A stretch of 64,000 nucleotides of DNA from Streptomyces cacaoi (GCF_006539165.1 NZ_BJMM01000023.1:44323-108322); one strand, 5' to 3'. Shown: positions 9,655 to 18,326, numbered from the stretch's first letter. Numbers and translations: made by a program. The notes: generated by a model from the sequence alone, not told the origin.

Positions 9655-10674
9655 TCAGCGGCGCGGCGTCCCGGTTCTGCGACGGATCAGCCATGTGCCG
9701 CCCGCAGCGGCGGCGAGCAGGGCACCGCACACACCGGCAGTGGTGGCGACGGCCGTGACGGGGCTCGCCGCGCTGCCGTCAGCGGCGACCGGCCGCGCGT
9801 CGGCCGCCCGGGCCCGGCCCTCGTCGGCCCGGGCGCCGACCCCGGCGTGCGCACTGCCGGACGCGCCGTCGCCGTTGTCGCCCGAGCCGTGGCTCTGCGG
9901 ACCGAAGCCACCCGCCAGCCCCTTCCTGTCGTACGCCGAACCCGGCAGCTTGTCCGCGTACTCGCGGTGCACCCGCGCGTGGTACGTGCGCAGGTCCGTG
10001 CCCTCGGGCCCGACCGCCGCGCGGGCGTCCCGGTCGAGGGGGAGGATGCGGGTGCCCTCCTGGACGTACCACGCGTCGATCTGCGGTTCGTGGAACACCG
10101 TGCCGCCCGGTGCCTTCTTCGCACCCTTGGCGGCGTACCGCGTCTCGTCGTCGCCCGTCGCGATGTTGACGACGCGCCAGCCGTGCGCCGTCCGCGCCGT
10201 GCTGACGCTCGCCCGCCGGCCGTCGGCAGCGACCGCCGTCGTCGCGTACGCCTCCGTGCCGGCGACGGGGGTGCGCTCCACCTTCGCGCCGCGAGCCGCC
10301 ACGAACCCGGCCGAGAGGGTGCGCACCGGCACCGTCGTCCCGAGCAGCTTCGGTTGCGCCGCGGAGGCGCTGTGTCTGCCGCCGCGGGCGAAGAACCGGG
10401 CGAGGGTGCGCACCGTGGGGCCGTCGTCGGCCGCCGCGTGCGCGGCCTTCAGCGTGGCGGCCGACGGGGGCGCGGGAACGGCGGGCGCGTCCGTACCGGC
10501 GGCGTGGGCCTGCGGGGCGAGCCCGAGCAGGGCGACGGTCAGGGCGCCGGCCGCGACACCGCGCAGGGCACGCGGGGAGCGCGGAGCGCGGGAAGTGCGC
10601 GGGGCGCGCGAGGGGCACGGGGCGCCCGGGGCGGTGCGGTGGCGGGGGGTGGGTCCGTCGGCCATGGTGCTCAC
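9655..10674 (-). CDS. Exported, C-terminally membrane-anchored protein of unknown function
   Basis: A 339-residue protein I do not recognise. The GTG start at 10674 overlaps the stop of the upstream protease gene (GTGA), which implies translational coupling; an in-frame ATG lies three codons later. The N-terminus is a long basic signal peptide with hydrophobic core GALTVALLGLA and a likely cleavage after AHA. The middle has Tyr/Ala-rich segments (GTEAYATTAVAADGRRAS, HGWRVVNIATGDDE, EPQIDAWYVQEGTRILPL) that resemble a stalk or propeptide-like domain. After a Gly/Ser/Asp linker, one hydrophobic helix (VTAVATTAGVCGALLAAAA) with RRR after it anchors the C-terminus, leaving the bulk outside the cell. 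Context suggests a partner, substrate or scaffold for the neighbouring protease. Confidence 0.8.
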   Translation of the reverse strand: MSTMADGPTPRHRTAPGAPCPSRAPRTSRAPRSPRALRGVAAGALTVALLGLAPQAHAAGTDAPAVPAPPSAATLKAAHAAADDGPTVRTLARFFARGGRHSASAAQPKLLGTTVPVRTLSAGFVAARGAKVERTPVAGTEAYATTAVAADGRRASVSTARTAHGWRVVNIATGDDETRYAAKGAKKAPGGTVFHEPQIDAWYVQEGTRILPLDRDARAAVGPEGTDLRTYHARVHREYADKLPGSAYDRKGLAGGFGPQSHGSGDNGDGASGSAHAGVGARADEGRARAADARPVAADGSAASPVTAVATTAGVCGALLAAAAGGTWLIRRRTGTPRR

Positions 10675-11297
10675 GCTCCGATCCCGTAGAGCGAATGGGT
10701 CCAGGAGAACTGGTTGTTGGCGATGTACCAGTCGTGGGAGGCCCAGTTGTAGCGGTTGTTGGAGGGCCAGGGGTCGCCCCAGTAGACCCAGCCGTTGCTG
10801 TTGTCGTAGCCGTAGAGGACGTGCATGTGGCCGCCGCCGGAGCTCCACTGGATCCGGGTCTCGACCGGGCGTCCGGCGTCGATCTCGCCCTGCACCGTGC
10901 CGTAGCGCAGCCAGCCGGAGACGTAGCGGCCCGGGTTGATGCCCATCCAGTCGAACGCGTTCTGCACATTGCCGAGCGTGGCCTGGTTGTTGGGGCACGA
11001 GGAGCCCTGGCTGCGGCCGAACGCGGCGTTGCAGAAGGCGTTCTGGTCGTAGCCGCGGCCCAGGTAGGAGGCGATGGTGTTGCCGCCGGCGGCCCAGCAC
11101 CAGTTGCTCAGCTCCTGCGCCTGCATACGGATGTCGAGGCGCTGGGCGGCCCGGGTGCCGTCCGTGGCCGGCCGGTCGGCGGGCGCCGCGGTCGCGAACG
11201 ACACGGGGACGGCGAGCAGCACGGCCGCGAGCGCCGCGACGGTGAGCCGGCGCCGTCCCGCCCGTGGCACGCGACGGCGGAAGAAGCGTGGGGACAT
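10671..11297 (-). CDS. Secreted papain-like cysteine protease
   Basis: A 208-residue exported protein of the papain-like (AvrRpt2/C39-like) group. The ATG at 11297 follows GGGAGGAACGCC. Residues 1-38 form a signal peptide with an Arg-rich n-region and core LTVAALAAVLLAVPVSFA. The predicted catalytic Cys is C67 in NWCWAAG, the His is H157 (or H159) in GGHMHVLYGY, and the Asp/Asn ligand is D175 in YWGDPWPSN. Two further Cys (about 89 and 101) could form a disulfide. The mature enzyme is small, about 170 residues. It shares an operon with a membrane-anchored unknown and is divergent from an XRE-type regulator. The natural substrate is not evident. Confidence 0.87.
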   Translation of the reverse strand: MSPRFFRRRVPRAGRRRLTVAALAAVLLAVPVSFATAAPADRPATDGTRAAQRLDIRMQAQELSNWCWAAGGNTIASYLGRGYDQNAFCNAAFGRSQGSSCPNNQATLGNVQNAFDWMGINPGRYVSGWLRYGTVQGEIDAGRPVETRIQWSSGGGHMHVLYGYDNSNGWVYWGDPWPSNNRYNWASHDWYIANNQFSWTHSLYGIGA

Positions 11298-11333
11298 GGC
11301 GTTCCTCCCGAGGGAACGAGAAGTGCGGAGGAG

Positions 11334-11347
11334 CGCATCCGGATGCG
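11334..11347. promoter_or_regulatory. Perfect 14-bp palindrome upstream of the protease gene
   Basis: CGCATCCGGATGCG is fully self-complementary and lies 37-50 bases upstream of the protease ATG, within its promoter or leader. Candidate operator; the protein is unknown. Confidence 0.45.
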
Positions 11348-11413
11348 ATGACGACGAGCATCAACAGTTGTCGGGGCCCGGTCAACACGCTTCAATACGT
11401 CGGGAAGAGCCCT

Positions 11414-11498
11414 GTGAACACCCGGGTCCGTATGTGAACGCGCCCGGCACACCGGCTGGTCGGAGGCGGCGGAGCGAGGGGGACCTGTGAACGTTCAC
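11414..11498 (+). promoter_or_regulatory. GTGAAC repeats and start-codon palindrome of the XRE gene
   Basis: GTGAAC occurs at 11414 and 11434 (20 bp apart). At 11487 it forms the perfect palindrome GTGAACGTTCAC, whose first three bases are the GTG start codon of the regulator. The arrangement suggests an autoregulatory operator set, with one site able to block translation initiation or early elongation. Confidence 0.5.
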
Positions 11499-12461
11499 AC
11501 CGGGATGCCCGACACCACGGAGCCGCCCCCGGCGGTCGGCCGGCGCCCGCCGTCCGCCGAACTCGCCCGGCTGCTGCGCACGGGGCCCTTCCACGCGGCG
11601 CTGCGTGCCGCGATCCGCGCCCGGGGGCTCGCCCTCCACCGGGTCCGGCACAAGCTCGCCGAGCGGGGCGTCACCGTCGGCGTCACCAGCCTGAGCTACT
11701 GGCAGCAGGGCGCACGCCGCCCCGCGCGCTCCGAATCGCTGCGCGCCGTCCGGGCGTTGGAGGACGTGCTCGACCTGCCTCCGGGCGCGCTGCTGCGGCT
11801 GCTGGAGCCCGTCGAGAGCGCGGCCGAGCGCCCCGTGGGCCGCTCCTACCAGACGCTCGTCGAACAGGCCGATGTGCTCCGCTCCCTCCTCACGGAGCTG
11901 GGCGCGCCCCTGGACGGCGGGCTGCACACCCTGGACCACTGGGAACGGGTCCGGCTCGGCGCCCGCCGGGAACTGCTGGCCCGCTCCTCCCAGCAGGCCG
12001 TCGGCGCGCACCGGGAGGGAGTCGACCGGTATCTGGCCATCCACCACGGCGACGCCGGCTGTGTACCGGAGCTGGTACGGGTGCGCGCCGACGAGAACTG
12101 CCGCGTGGGGCGGGTGCGCTGGCGGCCGGGCGTCCCCGTCGTCGTCGCCGAGCTGCTGTTCGACACCCGGCTGCGGCCGGGGGAGACCTATGTGTTCGGC
12201 TACACCGTGCAGGACGGCACCGGCGGGGAGAGCCACGAGTACGTCCGGGGCTTCAGCTTCGGCGGCGGACGGTACGTCCTCCAGGTGGGCTTCGACACCG
12301 CGGCGCTCCCGGTCCGCTGCCGCAGCTTCACACGCGCCACCGCGTCCGCGCGGGACTGCGAGGAGCGGGAGCTGACGCTGAGCGGCGGCAACCGCACGGT
12401 GCATCTGGTGCGCGGCGACGCGGGCCCCGGCCTCCTCGGCATCGGCTGGGACTGGGAGTGA
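11487..12461 (+). CDS. XRE-type helix-turn-helix regulator
   Basis: A 324-residue putative transcription factor. The GTG at 11487 is preceded by GAGGGGGA. Residues about 30-105 form a helix-turn-helix related to the XRE/Cro class (HAALRAAIRARGLALHRVRHK, then VGVTSLSYWQQGARRPAR, where the Ser-Tyr-Trp region is the recognition helix). The C-terminal 190 residues are mostly beta-rich (RYLAIHHGDAGCVPELVRV, TYVFGYTVQDGTGGESHEY) and look like a ligand-sensing or dimerisation domain. It is divergent from the protease operon and is the likely regulator of both. I know similar proteins occur widely in Streptomyces but cannot name a ligand. Confidence 0.85.
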   Translation: MNVHTGMPDTTEPPPAVGRRPPSAELARLLRTGPFHAALRAAIRARGLALHRVRHKLAERGVTVGVTSLSYWQQGARRPARSESLRAVRALEDVLDLPPGALLRLLEPVESAAERPVGRSYQTLVEQADVLRSLLTELGAPLDGGLHTLDHWERVRLGARRELLARSSQQAVGAHREGVDRYLAIHHGDAGCVPELVRVRADENCRVGRVRWRPGVPVVVAELLFDTRLRPGETYVFGYTVQDGTGGESHEYVRGFSFGGGRYVLQVGFDTAALPVRCRSFTRATASARDCEERELTLSGGNRTVHLVRGDAGPGLLGIGWDWE

Positions 12462-12563
12462 CCGGGGAGCGCACGGCCGCCGGGCCGGGGCGTGAGCCCG
12501 TCCCACCCGAAGGGATGAACTCCCGGCCGGAACCGGCCTGTCCGGCCCGACCGGCCCCGGAGC

Positions 12564-12662
12564 GAACGGCACCGCAATCGGCGACGAACGGGACCGCGCC
12601 GCGACAGAACGGGACCGCGCCCCTGGAAGAACGGGACCGCGACGCGACGGAACGGGATCGCG
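12564..12662. repeat. Five iteron-like direct repeats, 21-22 bp apart
   Basis: GAACGGNACCGC or a close variant starts at 12564, 12586, 12607, 12629 and 12650. The spacings are 22, 21, 22 and 21 bp, which is two helical turns. They occupy the gap between convergent genes (12462-12777), where no coding sequence is supportable. The rest of the gap is GC-rich with no clear hairpin terminator. Confidence 0.8.
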
Positions 12663-12777
12663 ACGCGAAGGCAGGGGACCGAACCGGACGGAAGCCACCG
12701 GCGACCGGAGGGAAGGGACCGGCGATCCGGCGGAAGGGCCGGTGGCAGGAGGGACGCCGCTCGGTGGCCGGCACTCC

Positions 12778-13287
12778 CTAGCCCTTCAGTGGACCGCCGC
12801 CCGCCACGAGCTTGCCGTTCCGGACCTTCACCGGGACCTCCGGCAGCGGCTTCGTCGCGGGCCCCTGGGCCACCTTGCCCGTGGCGGCCTCGAACCGGCT
12901 GCCGTGCAGCGGGCACACGGCCTCGCCCTTCTCTACGCTGTCGAGCATCCCGCCCTGGTGGGTGCACACGGCGCTGAAGCACTTGAACTCGCCGTCGGCG
13001 GGCCGGGACACGAGCACCCGCTGCTTCGGATAGATCTTCGCCCCGCCGACCGGGACGGCGTCGGCCGCCCCCAGCTCGACCGGCTCGTCCGGGCCGGGTG
13101 AACCGCCGTCCTGGCCGGAGCCTTCCGAACCGCCGCACGCGGCGGCCGTCAGCCCGAGCGCCGCCAGGGCCGCCCCGCACAGGACGGCGCGGCGTCCCGC
13201 CCGTGGTGCCTGGCCGGTCTGCTGCCCGGACACGGCGGCCGTACCGGGCTCGTGATCGGTGCCCGTACCGGGCTCACTGCTGCTCAC
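12778..13287 (-). CDS. Tat-exported Rieske [2Fe-2S] lipoprotein
   Basis: A 169-residue protein starting at the GTG at 13287. It carries a twin-arginine signal (GRRAVL, Arg32-33) and a lipobox ending at Cys51 (LTAAAC), so it is probably folded and loaded with its cluster before export and then lipid-anchored. The Rieske motifs are C108-T-H110 and C125-P-L-H128, the two Cys and two His that hold the [2Fe-2S] centre. The C-terminus GPATKPLPEVPVKVRNGKL is typical of small Rieske ferredoxin-like proteins. A redox role at the cell surface is likely; its electron partner is not encoded next to it. Confidence 0.9.
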   Translation of the reverse strand: MSSSEPGTGTDHEPGTAAVSGQQTGQAPRAGRRAVLCGAALAALGLTAAACGGSEGSGQDGGSPGPDEPVELGAADAVPVGGAKIYPKQRVLVSRPADGEFKCFSAVCTHQGGMLDSVEKGEAVCPLHGSRFEAATGKVAQGPATKPLPEVPVKVRNGKLVAGGGPLKG

Positions 13288-13395
13288 GCGCCGTACTCTA
13301 CGTCCCCTTCGTGTGCCTTCGGGCGCCCGGTGCCGGCACCCGGGCGCGGACGCGCGCACATGCGCCCGCGCCCGGGGCCGCCCCGGCGCCCGGGG

Positions 13396-16300
13396 CTACT
13401 TCTTCGCGCCCTTGGCGGCCTTCTTGGCGGGCGCCTTCTTGGCCGCCGCCTTCTTCCCGGCGGCAGCCCGGGTCTTCGAGGCGGCAGAGGACGCCGAAGC
13501 CTTCGACGTCGCCGAAGCCTTCGACGAGGCAGAGGACTTCGACGACGCAGAGGACGCCGAGGACTTCTCAGCCGCGGACGACTTCGCCGCCGCCTTCTTC
13601 CCGGCGGCCCGCGCGGTGACGGTCTTCTTCGCCGCACCCGCCGAGGCCACCGTCTTCGCCGCGCCCGTACGGGACTTCGCGCCCGCCTTCCGGCCGCGCC
13701 CCGCGGGCGGTGCCGCGTCGCTCACGCGGTCGCCGAGCATGTCGCGCAAGAATTTGCCGGTGTGGCTGGCCGGGACGGAGGCGACCTCCTCGGGGGTGCC
13801 CTCGGCGACCAGGAGCCCGCCGCCGTTGCCGCCCTCGGGGCCGAGGTCGACGACCCAGTCCGCGGTCTTGATGACATCCAGGTTGTGCTCGATGACGATC
13901 ACCGAGTTGCCCTTGTCGACCAGGCCCTCCAGCACGGCGATGAGCTTGCGGATGTCCTCGAAGTGCAGGCCGGTCGTCGGCTCGTCCAGCACGTAGACGG
14001 TCTTGCCGGTCGAGCGCTTCTGGAGCTCGCTGGCGAGCTTCACCCGCTGTGCCTCGCCGCCGGAGAGCGTCGGGGCCGACTGGCCGAGCCGCACATAGCC
14101 GAGGCCGACGTCGTTGAGCGTCCGCAGGTGCCGGGCGATCGCGGGCACCGCCTCGAAGAAGTCCAGGGCCTGTTCGATCGGCATGTCCAGGACCTCGGCG
14201 ATGTTCTTGCCCTTGTAGTGCACCTCCAGGGTCTCCCGGTTGTAGCGGGCGCCGTGGCAGACCTCGCAGGGCACGTACACATCGGGCAGGAAGTTCATCT
14301 CGATCTTGATCGTGCCGTCACCGGCGCAGTTCTCGCACCGGCCGCCCTTGACGTTGAACGAGAAGCGGCCCTGCTGGTAGCCGCGGACCTTCGCCTCGGT
14401 CGTCTCCGCGAACAGCTTGCGGACGTGGTCGAAGACACCCGTGTAGGTGGCCGGGTTGGAGCGCGGGGTACGGCCGATGGGGGACTGGTCGACGTGGACG
14501 ACCTTGTCCACCAGATCGTCGCCCTCCACCCGGACGTGCCGCCCGGGCACCGACTTGGCGGCGTTCAGCTCCCGCGCCAGATGCGTGTAGAGGATGTCGT
14601 TGACCAGCGTCGACTTCCCCGAGCCCGAGACGCCGGTGACGGCCGTCAGCACGCCGAGCGGGAAGGAGACGTCGATGTCCTGGAGGTTGTTCTCCCGGGC
14701 GCCGCGCACCGTCAGCTGCCGCGCCGGATCGGCGGGCCTGCGCACCTCGGGCACCGGGATCTCCCGCTTGCCCGCCAGGTACTCGCCGGTGACCGAGTCG
14801 GAGTTGGCCAGCAGCTCCTTCAACGGGCCGCTGTGCACGACCTTGCCGCCGTGCTCGCCGGCGCCGGGGCCGATGTCCACGACCCAGTCGGACGCCTTGA
14901 TGGTGTCCTCGTCGTGCTCGACGACGATCAGGGTGTTGCCCAGGTCCCGCAGCCGTACCAGCGTCTCGATCAGCCGGTGGTTGTCCCGCTGGTGCAGCCC
15001 GATCGACGGCTCGTCCAGCACGTAGAGCACGCCCACCAGGCCGGAGCCGATCTGGGTGGCCAGCCGGATGCGCTGGGCCTCGCCGCCGGAGAGGGTGCCC
15101 GCCGCGCGGTTGAGCGTCAGATAGTCCAGGCCGACGTCGACGAGGAAGCGCAGCCGCTCGTTGACCTCCTTGAGCACCCGCTCGGCGATCTTCTTCTCGC
15201 GCCCGGTCAGCTCCAGATCGCGCAGGAAGTCGGCGCACTCGGTGATCGACATCGCGGACGCCTCCGCGATCGACTTGCCCTGCACCGTCACCGAGAGGAT
15301 CAGCGGCTTGAGCCGGGTGCCCTCGCAGGCCGGGCAGTTCACCTCGCGCATGTAGCCCTCGAAGCGCTCCCGGCTGCTGTCGGTCTCCGCCTCGGAGTGC
15401 CGCCGCTTGACGAACGGCACCGCGCCCTCGAACGCCGTGGTGTAGGCCCGCTCCCGGCCGTACCGGTTGCGGTAGCGCACCTCGACCTGGGTCTTGTGGC
15501 CGTACAGCAGCGCCTTCTTGGCGCGGGCCGGCAGCCCCGCCCAGGGGATGTCGGTACGGAAGCCGAGCGCGTCGGCCAGCGCGCCGATGAGCCGGCCGAA
15601 GTACTCCCGGGTGTGCCCGTGCGACCAGGGGTGGATGGCGCCCTCGTCCAGCGACTTGTCCTCGTCCGGGACGATCAGCTCCGGGTCCACCTCCATCTGG
15701 GTGCCGATGCCGGTGCACACCGGGCAGGCGCCGAAGGGGGAGTTGAAGGAGAAGGAGCGCGGCTCCAGCTCCTCGAACGAGAGGTCGTCGTAGGGGCAGT
15801 ACAGGTGCTCGGAGTACATCCGCTCACGCTGCGGGTCGTCCGGCTCCAGATCGACGAAGTCGAGGATGACCATGCCGCCGGAGAGCCCCAGCGCGGTCTC
15901 GACCGAGTCGGTCAGCCGGCGCTTGGCGGTGCTCTTGACGGTGAGGCGGTCGACGACCACCTCGATGGTGTGCTTCTCCTGCTTCTTCAGCTTCGGCGGG
16001 TCGGACAGCTGGATCGTCGTCCCGTCCACCCGGGCCCGGCTGTAGCCCTTGGTCTGGAGCTCGTTGAAGAGGTCGACGAACTCGCCCTTGCGCTCGCGCA
16101 CCAGCGGCGAGAGCACCTGGAAGCGGCTGCCCTCCTCCAGGCCGAGCACCTTGTCGACGATCGCCTGCGGCGACTGCCGGGCGATGGGCCGGGAGCACAC
16201 CGGGCAGTGCGGCTTGCCGATCCGGGCGTAGAGCAGCCGGAGGTAGTCGTACACCTCGGTGATCGTGCCGACGGTCGAGCGCGGATTGCGCGAGGTCGAC

Positions 16301-16578
16301 TTCTGGTCGATGGAGACCGCGGGGGACAGGCCCTCGATGAAGTCGACATCGGGCTTGTCCATCTGCCCGAGGAACTGCCGCGCGTAGGCGGACAGCGACT
16401 CCACGTAGCGCCGCTGGCCCTCCGCGAAGATCGTGTCGAAGGCGAGCGACGACTTCCCCGAGCCGGAGAGGCCGGTGAAGACGATCAGGGAGTCGCGGGG
16501 GAGGTCGATCGAGACGTTCCGGAGATTGTGCTCCCGAGCGCCACGGACGAGGAGACGGTCGGCCACGCTGGCGTGCAC
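13396..16578 (-). CDS. uvrA: UvrA, excinuclease ABC subunit A
   Basis: A 1060-residue damage-recognition ATPase of nucleotide excision repair. It has two ABC modules: Walker A GLSGSGKSS at 36-44 and GVSGSGKST near 650, with signature LSGGEAQRIRLATQIGSGL in the first and LSGGEAQRVKLASEL in the second. Zinc-binding CxxC pairs are CPVC near residue 129, CPACEGTR near 415 and CENC/CEVC near 745-770. The core ends near residue 955. The last 100 or so residues are a low-complexity Lys/Ala/Ser tail reminiscent of histone H1, not part of the catalytic protein. The ATG at 16578 is used; a GTG four codons in is possible. I saw no GAAC-N4-GTTC SOS box upstream. Confidence 0.97.
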   Translation of the reverse strand: MHASVADRLLVRGAREHNLRNVSIDLPRDSLIVFTGLSGSGKSSLAFDTIFAEGQRRYVESLSAYARQFLGQMDKPDVDFIEGLSPAVSIDQKSTSRNPRSTVGTITEVYDYLRLLYARIGKPHCPVCSRPIARQSPQAIVDKVLGLEEGSRFQVLSPLVRERKGEFVDLFNELQTKGYSRARVDGTTIQLSDPPKLKKQEKHTIEVVVDRLTVKSTAKRRLTDSVETALGLSGGMVILDFVDLEPDDPQRERMYSEHLYCPYDDLSFEELEPRSFSFNSPFGACPVCTGIGTQMEVDPELIVPDEDKSLDEGAIHPWSHGHTREYFGRLIGALADALGFRTDIPWAGLPARAKKALLYGHKTQVEVRYRNRYGRERAYTTAFEGAVPFVKRRHSEAETDSSRERFEGYMREVNCPACEGTRLKPLILSVTVQGKSIAEASAMSITECADFLRDLELTGREKKIAERVLKEVNERLRFLVDVGLDYLTLNRAAGTLSGGEAQRIRLATQIGSGLVGVLYVLDEPSIGLHQRDNHRLIETLVRLRDLGNTLIVVEHDEDTIKASDWVVDIGPGAGEHGGKVVHSGPLKELLANSDSVTGEYLAGKREIPVPEVRRPADPARQLTVRGARENNLQDIDVSFPLGVLTAVTGVSGSGKSTLVNDILYTHLARELNAAKSVPGRHVRVEGDDLVDKVVHVDQSPIGRTPRSNPATYTGVFDHVRKLFAETTEAKVRGYQQGRFSFNVKGGRCENCAGDGTIKIEMNFLPDVYVPCEVCHGARYNRETLEVHYKGKNIAEVLDMPIEQALDFFEAVPAIARHLRTLNDVGLGYVRLGQSAPTLSGGEAQRVKLASELQKRSTGKTVYVLDEPTTGLHFEDIRKLIAVLEGLVDKGNSVIVIEHNLDVIKTADWVVDLGPEGGNGGGLLVAEGTPEEVASVPASHTGKFLRDMLGDRVSDAAPPAGRGRKAGAKSRTGAAKTVASAGAAKKTVTARAAGKKAAAKSSAAEKSSASSASSKSSASSKASATSKASASSAASKTRAAAGKKAAAKKAPAKKAAKGAKK

Positions 16579-16815
16579 CTTTCATGCCTGCTGCTGCTTG
16601 GGCCGCGGGCTGCTGCCCGCGGAGGGAGGGAAGGACGTGCGCCCGGGGCGGCACGGGGACATCCCCCAAGAGTAGGACGGCGCCGGCCGGAGTGTGGTGC
16701 GCTTCCCGGTCGGGAACCTCCCCCGAGCCTATAGCACGCGTATTCGATTTTGTGCCGCTCCGCCCTCCGGTCCACCCGGCAGCCCGCCGTCTTCCGCTCC
16801 TCACCGGGGCCGCAT

Positions 16816-16821
16816 TAGCTT
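16816..16821 (+). promoter_or_regulatory. -10 hexamer of a leaderless promoter
   Basis: TAGCTT ends six bases before the ATG at 16828, placing the likely transcription start at the start codon. Confidence 0.45.
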
Positions 16822-16827
16822 GGGGCC

Positions 16828-17529
16828 ATGATCACGCCCGAGCAGGATGCCGAACGTGTACGGACCGCCACCGAGCAACTCCTTCACGCCCTCATGAAGC
16901 TCGATTCCGCCGAGGTCACCCAGCCGTCCCAGCTCCCCGGCTGGACCCGTGCGCACGTCCTCGCGCACCTCGCCCGCAACGCCGACGCCCTCGTCAACGT
17001 GCTCGCGGGACAGCCCATGTACCGCAGTGCCGAGGCCCGGGACGCCGACATCGAGCGCGGCGCCGGCAGCACACTCGCCGAGCTGCTCGACGATGTGCGC
17101 CGCACCGCCTCCCGGCTCGACACCGCCTTCCACGGGCTCACCGAGGAGGACTGGAAGCGCACCGTCACCCTGCGCAACGGCGTGACCGACCTCGCCTCCG
17201 CGCTGCCCTTCCGGCGCTGGGTCGAGGTCGAGCTGCACCACGTCGACCTCGGCATCGGCTACACCCTGGAGGACCTGCCGGGCACCTTCCTCGACCGCGA
17301 GCTGACCACCCTGGCCCGCCGGTTCGCCTCCCATCCGGACGTCCCCGAGGCGATCGAACTGCGCGCCGAGGACGGCCGGGTCTGGCACACCGGTGCCGAG
17401 CCGCGCGAGGGGCAGCCGCCGCTCGTCGTGGCCGGCAGCCCGTCCGCGCTGGTCGGCTGGCTCGCCGGCCGCACCAGCGGCACCGGCCTCTCGGCCCGCG
17501 GCTCCCTCCCGAAGCTGCCCCCGCTGTGA
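16828..17529 (+). CDS. Maleylpyruvate isomerase (MDMPI) family protein
   Basis: A 233-residue protein of the mycothiol-dependent maleylpyruvate isomerase family, a DinB-like four-helix fold. LPGWTRAHVLAHLARNADAL (36-55) carries His43 and His47, and WVEVELHHVDLG carries Glu133 and His137. His47, Glu133 and His137 are the expected divalent-metal ligands. The C-terminal segment LVVAGSPSALVGWLAGRTSG is the usual second domain. Such proteins use mycothiol, the actinobacterial thiol, or are general metal-dependent thiol transferases. The substrate here is unknown because no gentisate pathway genes are near. Confidence 0.88.
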   Translation: MITPEQDAERVRTATEQLLHALMKLDSAEVTQPSQLPGWTRAHVLAHLARNADALVNVLAGQPMYRSAEARDADIERGAGSTLAELLDDVRRTASRLDTAFHGLTEEDWKRTVTLRNGVTDLASALPFRRWVEVELHHVDLGIGYTLEDLPGTFLDRELTTLARRFASHPDVPEAIELRAEDGRVWHTGAEPREGQPPLVVAGSPSALVGWLAGRTSGTGLSARGSLPKLPPL

Positions 17530-17565
17530 GCCCCCCGGGGCAGGCGCGCGGGCGACGCCGGAGCC

Positions 17566-17571
17566 TAGGCT
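17566..17571 (+). promoter_or_regulatory. -10 hexamer of a leaderless promoter
   Basis: TAGGCT ends six bases before the ATG at 17578. Confidence 0.45.
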
Positions 17572-17577
17572 GACCCC

Positions 17578-18234
17578 ATGGCGTACACCGGAGAGGTGCG
17601 GGTCGGCGGACCCGCAGACGTGCACGAGCTGCCGGGGCTGATGATCTCCAAGATCGCCGTCGGCCCCATGGACAACAACGCGTATCTGCTGCGCTGCCGC
17701 GCGACGGACGAACAGCTGCTGATCGACGCGGCGAACGAGCCGGAGACGCTGCTGCGTTTCATCGGCGAGGACGGCATCGCCGCGGTCGTCACCACGCACC
17801 GGCACGGCGACCACTGGCAGGCGCTCGACGAGGTCGTCCGGGCCACCCGGGCCACCACCTACGCGGGCAAGGAGGACGCCGAGGGGATCCCGGTGCCCAC
17901 CGATGTGCTCGTCGAGGACGGCGGCGTCATCCAGGTCGGCGAGGTGGAGCTGCGCGCCCGCCACCTCGTCGGCCACACCCCGGGCTCCATCGCCCTGATC
18001 TACGACGACCCGCACGGCCATCCGCACGTGTTCACCGGCGACTGCCTCTTCCCCGGCGGCGTCGGCAACACCTTCGGCGACTCCGCCGCGTTCGCCCGGC
18101 TGATCGACGACGTCGAGCACAAGATCTTCGACCAGCTCCCCGACGAGACCTGGGTCTACCCCGGGCACGGGGCCGACACCACCCTGGGAGCGGAGCGCCC
18201 GCAGCTGGCCGAGTGGCGCGAACGCGGCTGGTAG
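17578..18234 (+). CDS. MBL-fold metallo-hydrolase (glyoxalase II-like)
   Basis: A 218-residue zinc hydrolase. The signature THRHGDH lies at 73-79, with further metal ligands H133 in GHTPGS, D155 in TGDCLFPGG and H197 in YPGHGAD, the order seen in glyoxalase II and related thioester hydrolases. There is no signal peptide, so the enzyme is cytosolic. It follows the MDMPI-family gene with its own apparent promoter. Both families handle thiol conjugates, which suggests a role in removing mycothiol or other thioesters, though this is an inference from context. Confidence 0.9.
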   Translation: MAYTGEVRVGGPADVHELPGLMISKIAVGPMDNNAYLLRCRATDEQLLIDAANEPETLLRFIGEDGIAAVVTTHRHGDHWQALDEVVRATRATTYAGKEDAEGIPVPTDVLVEDGGVIQVGEVELRARHLVGHTPGSIALIYDDPHGHPHVFTGDCLFPGGVGNTFGDSAAFARLIDDVEHKIFDQLPDETWVYPGHGADTTLGAERPQLAEWRERGW

Positions 18235-18326
18235 CAGCGGGAGTCGGGCCGGCCGGGGGCGGGCGACGAGCCCCTCGGGGACCCCCGGCGCACCCCGCGC
18301 CACCGTCCACCGTCACCCTCCGCAAG

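Noticed and set aside
12564..12662. CRISPR array
   Set aside because: Repeats are about 12 bases with 9-10 base spacers and no cas genes; the spacing does not fit CRISPR.
13252..16734. 1160-codon plus-strand frame opposite uvrA
   Set aside because: Composition (Val/Leu/His/Arg/Asp repeats) is that of a reverse-strand shadow; the minus strand encodes a complete UvrA.
16579..16827. LexA/SOS box upstream of uvrA
   Set aside because: No GAAC-N4-GTTC or close match in the upstream region.
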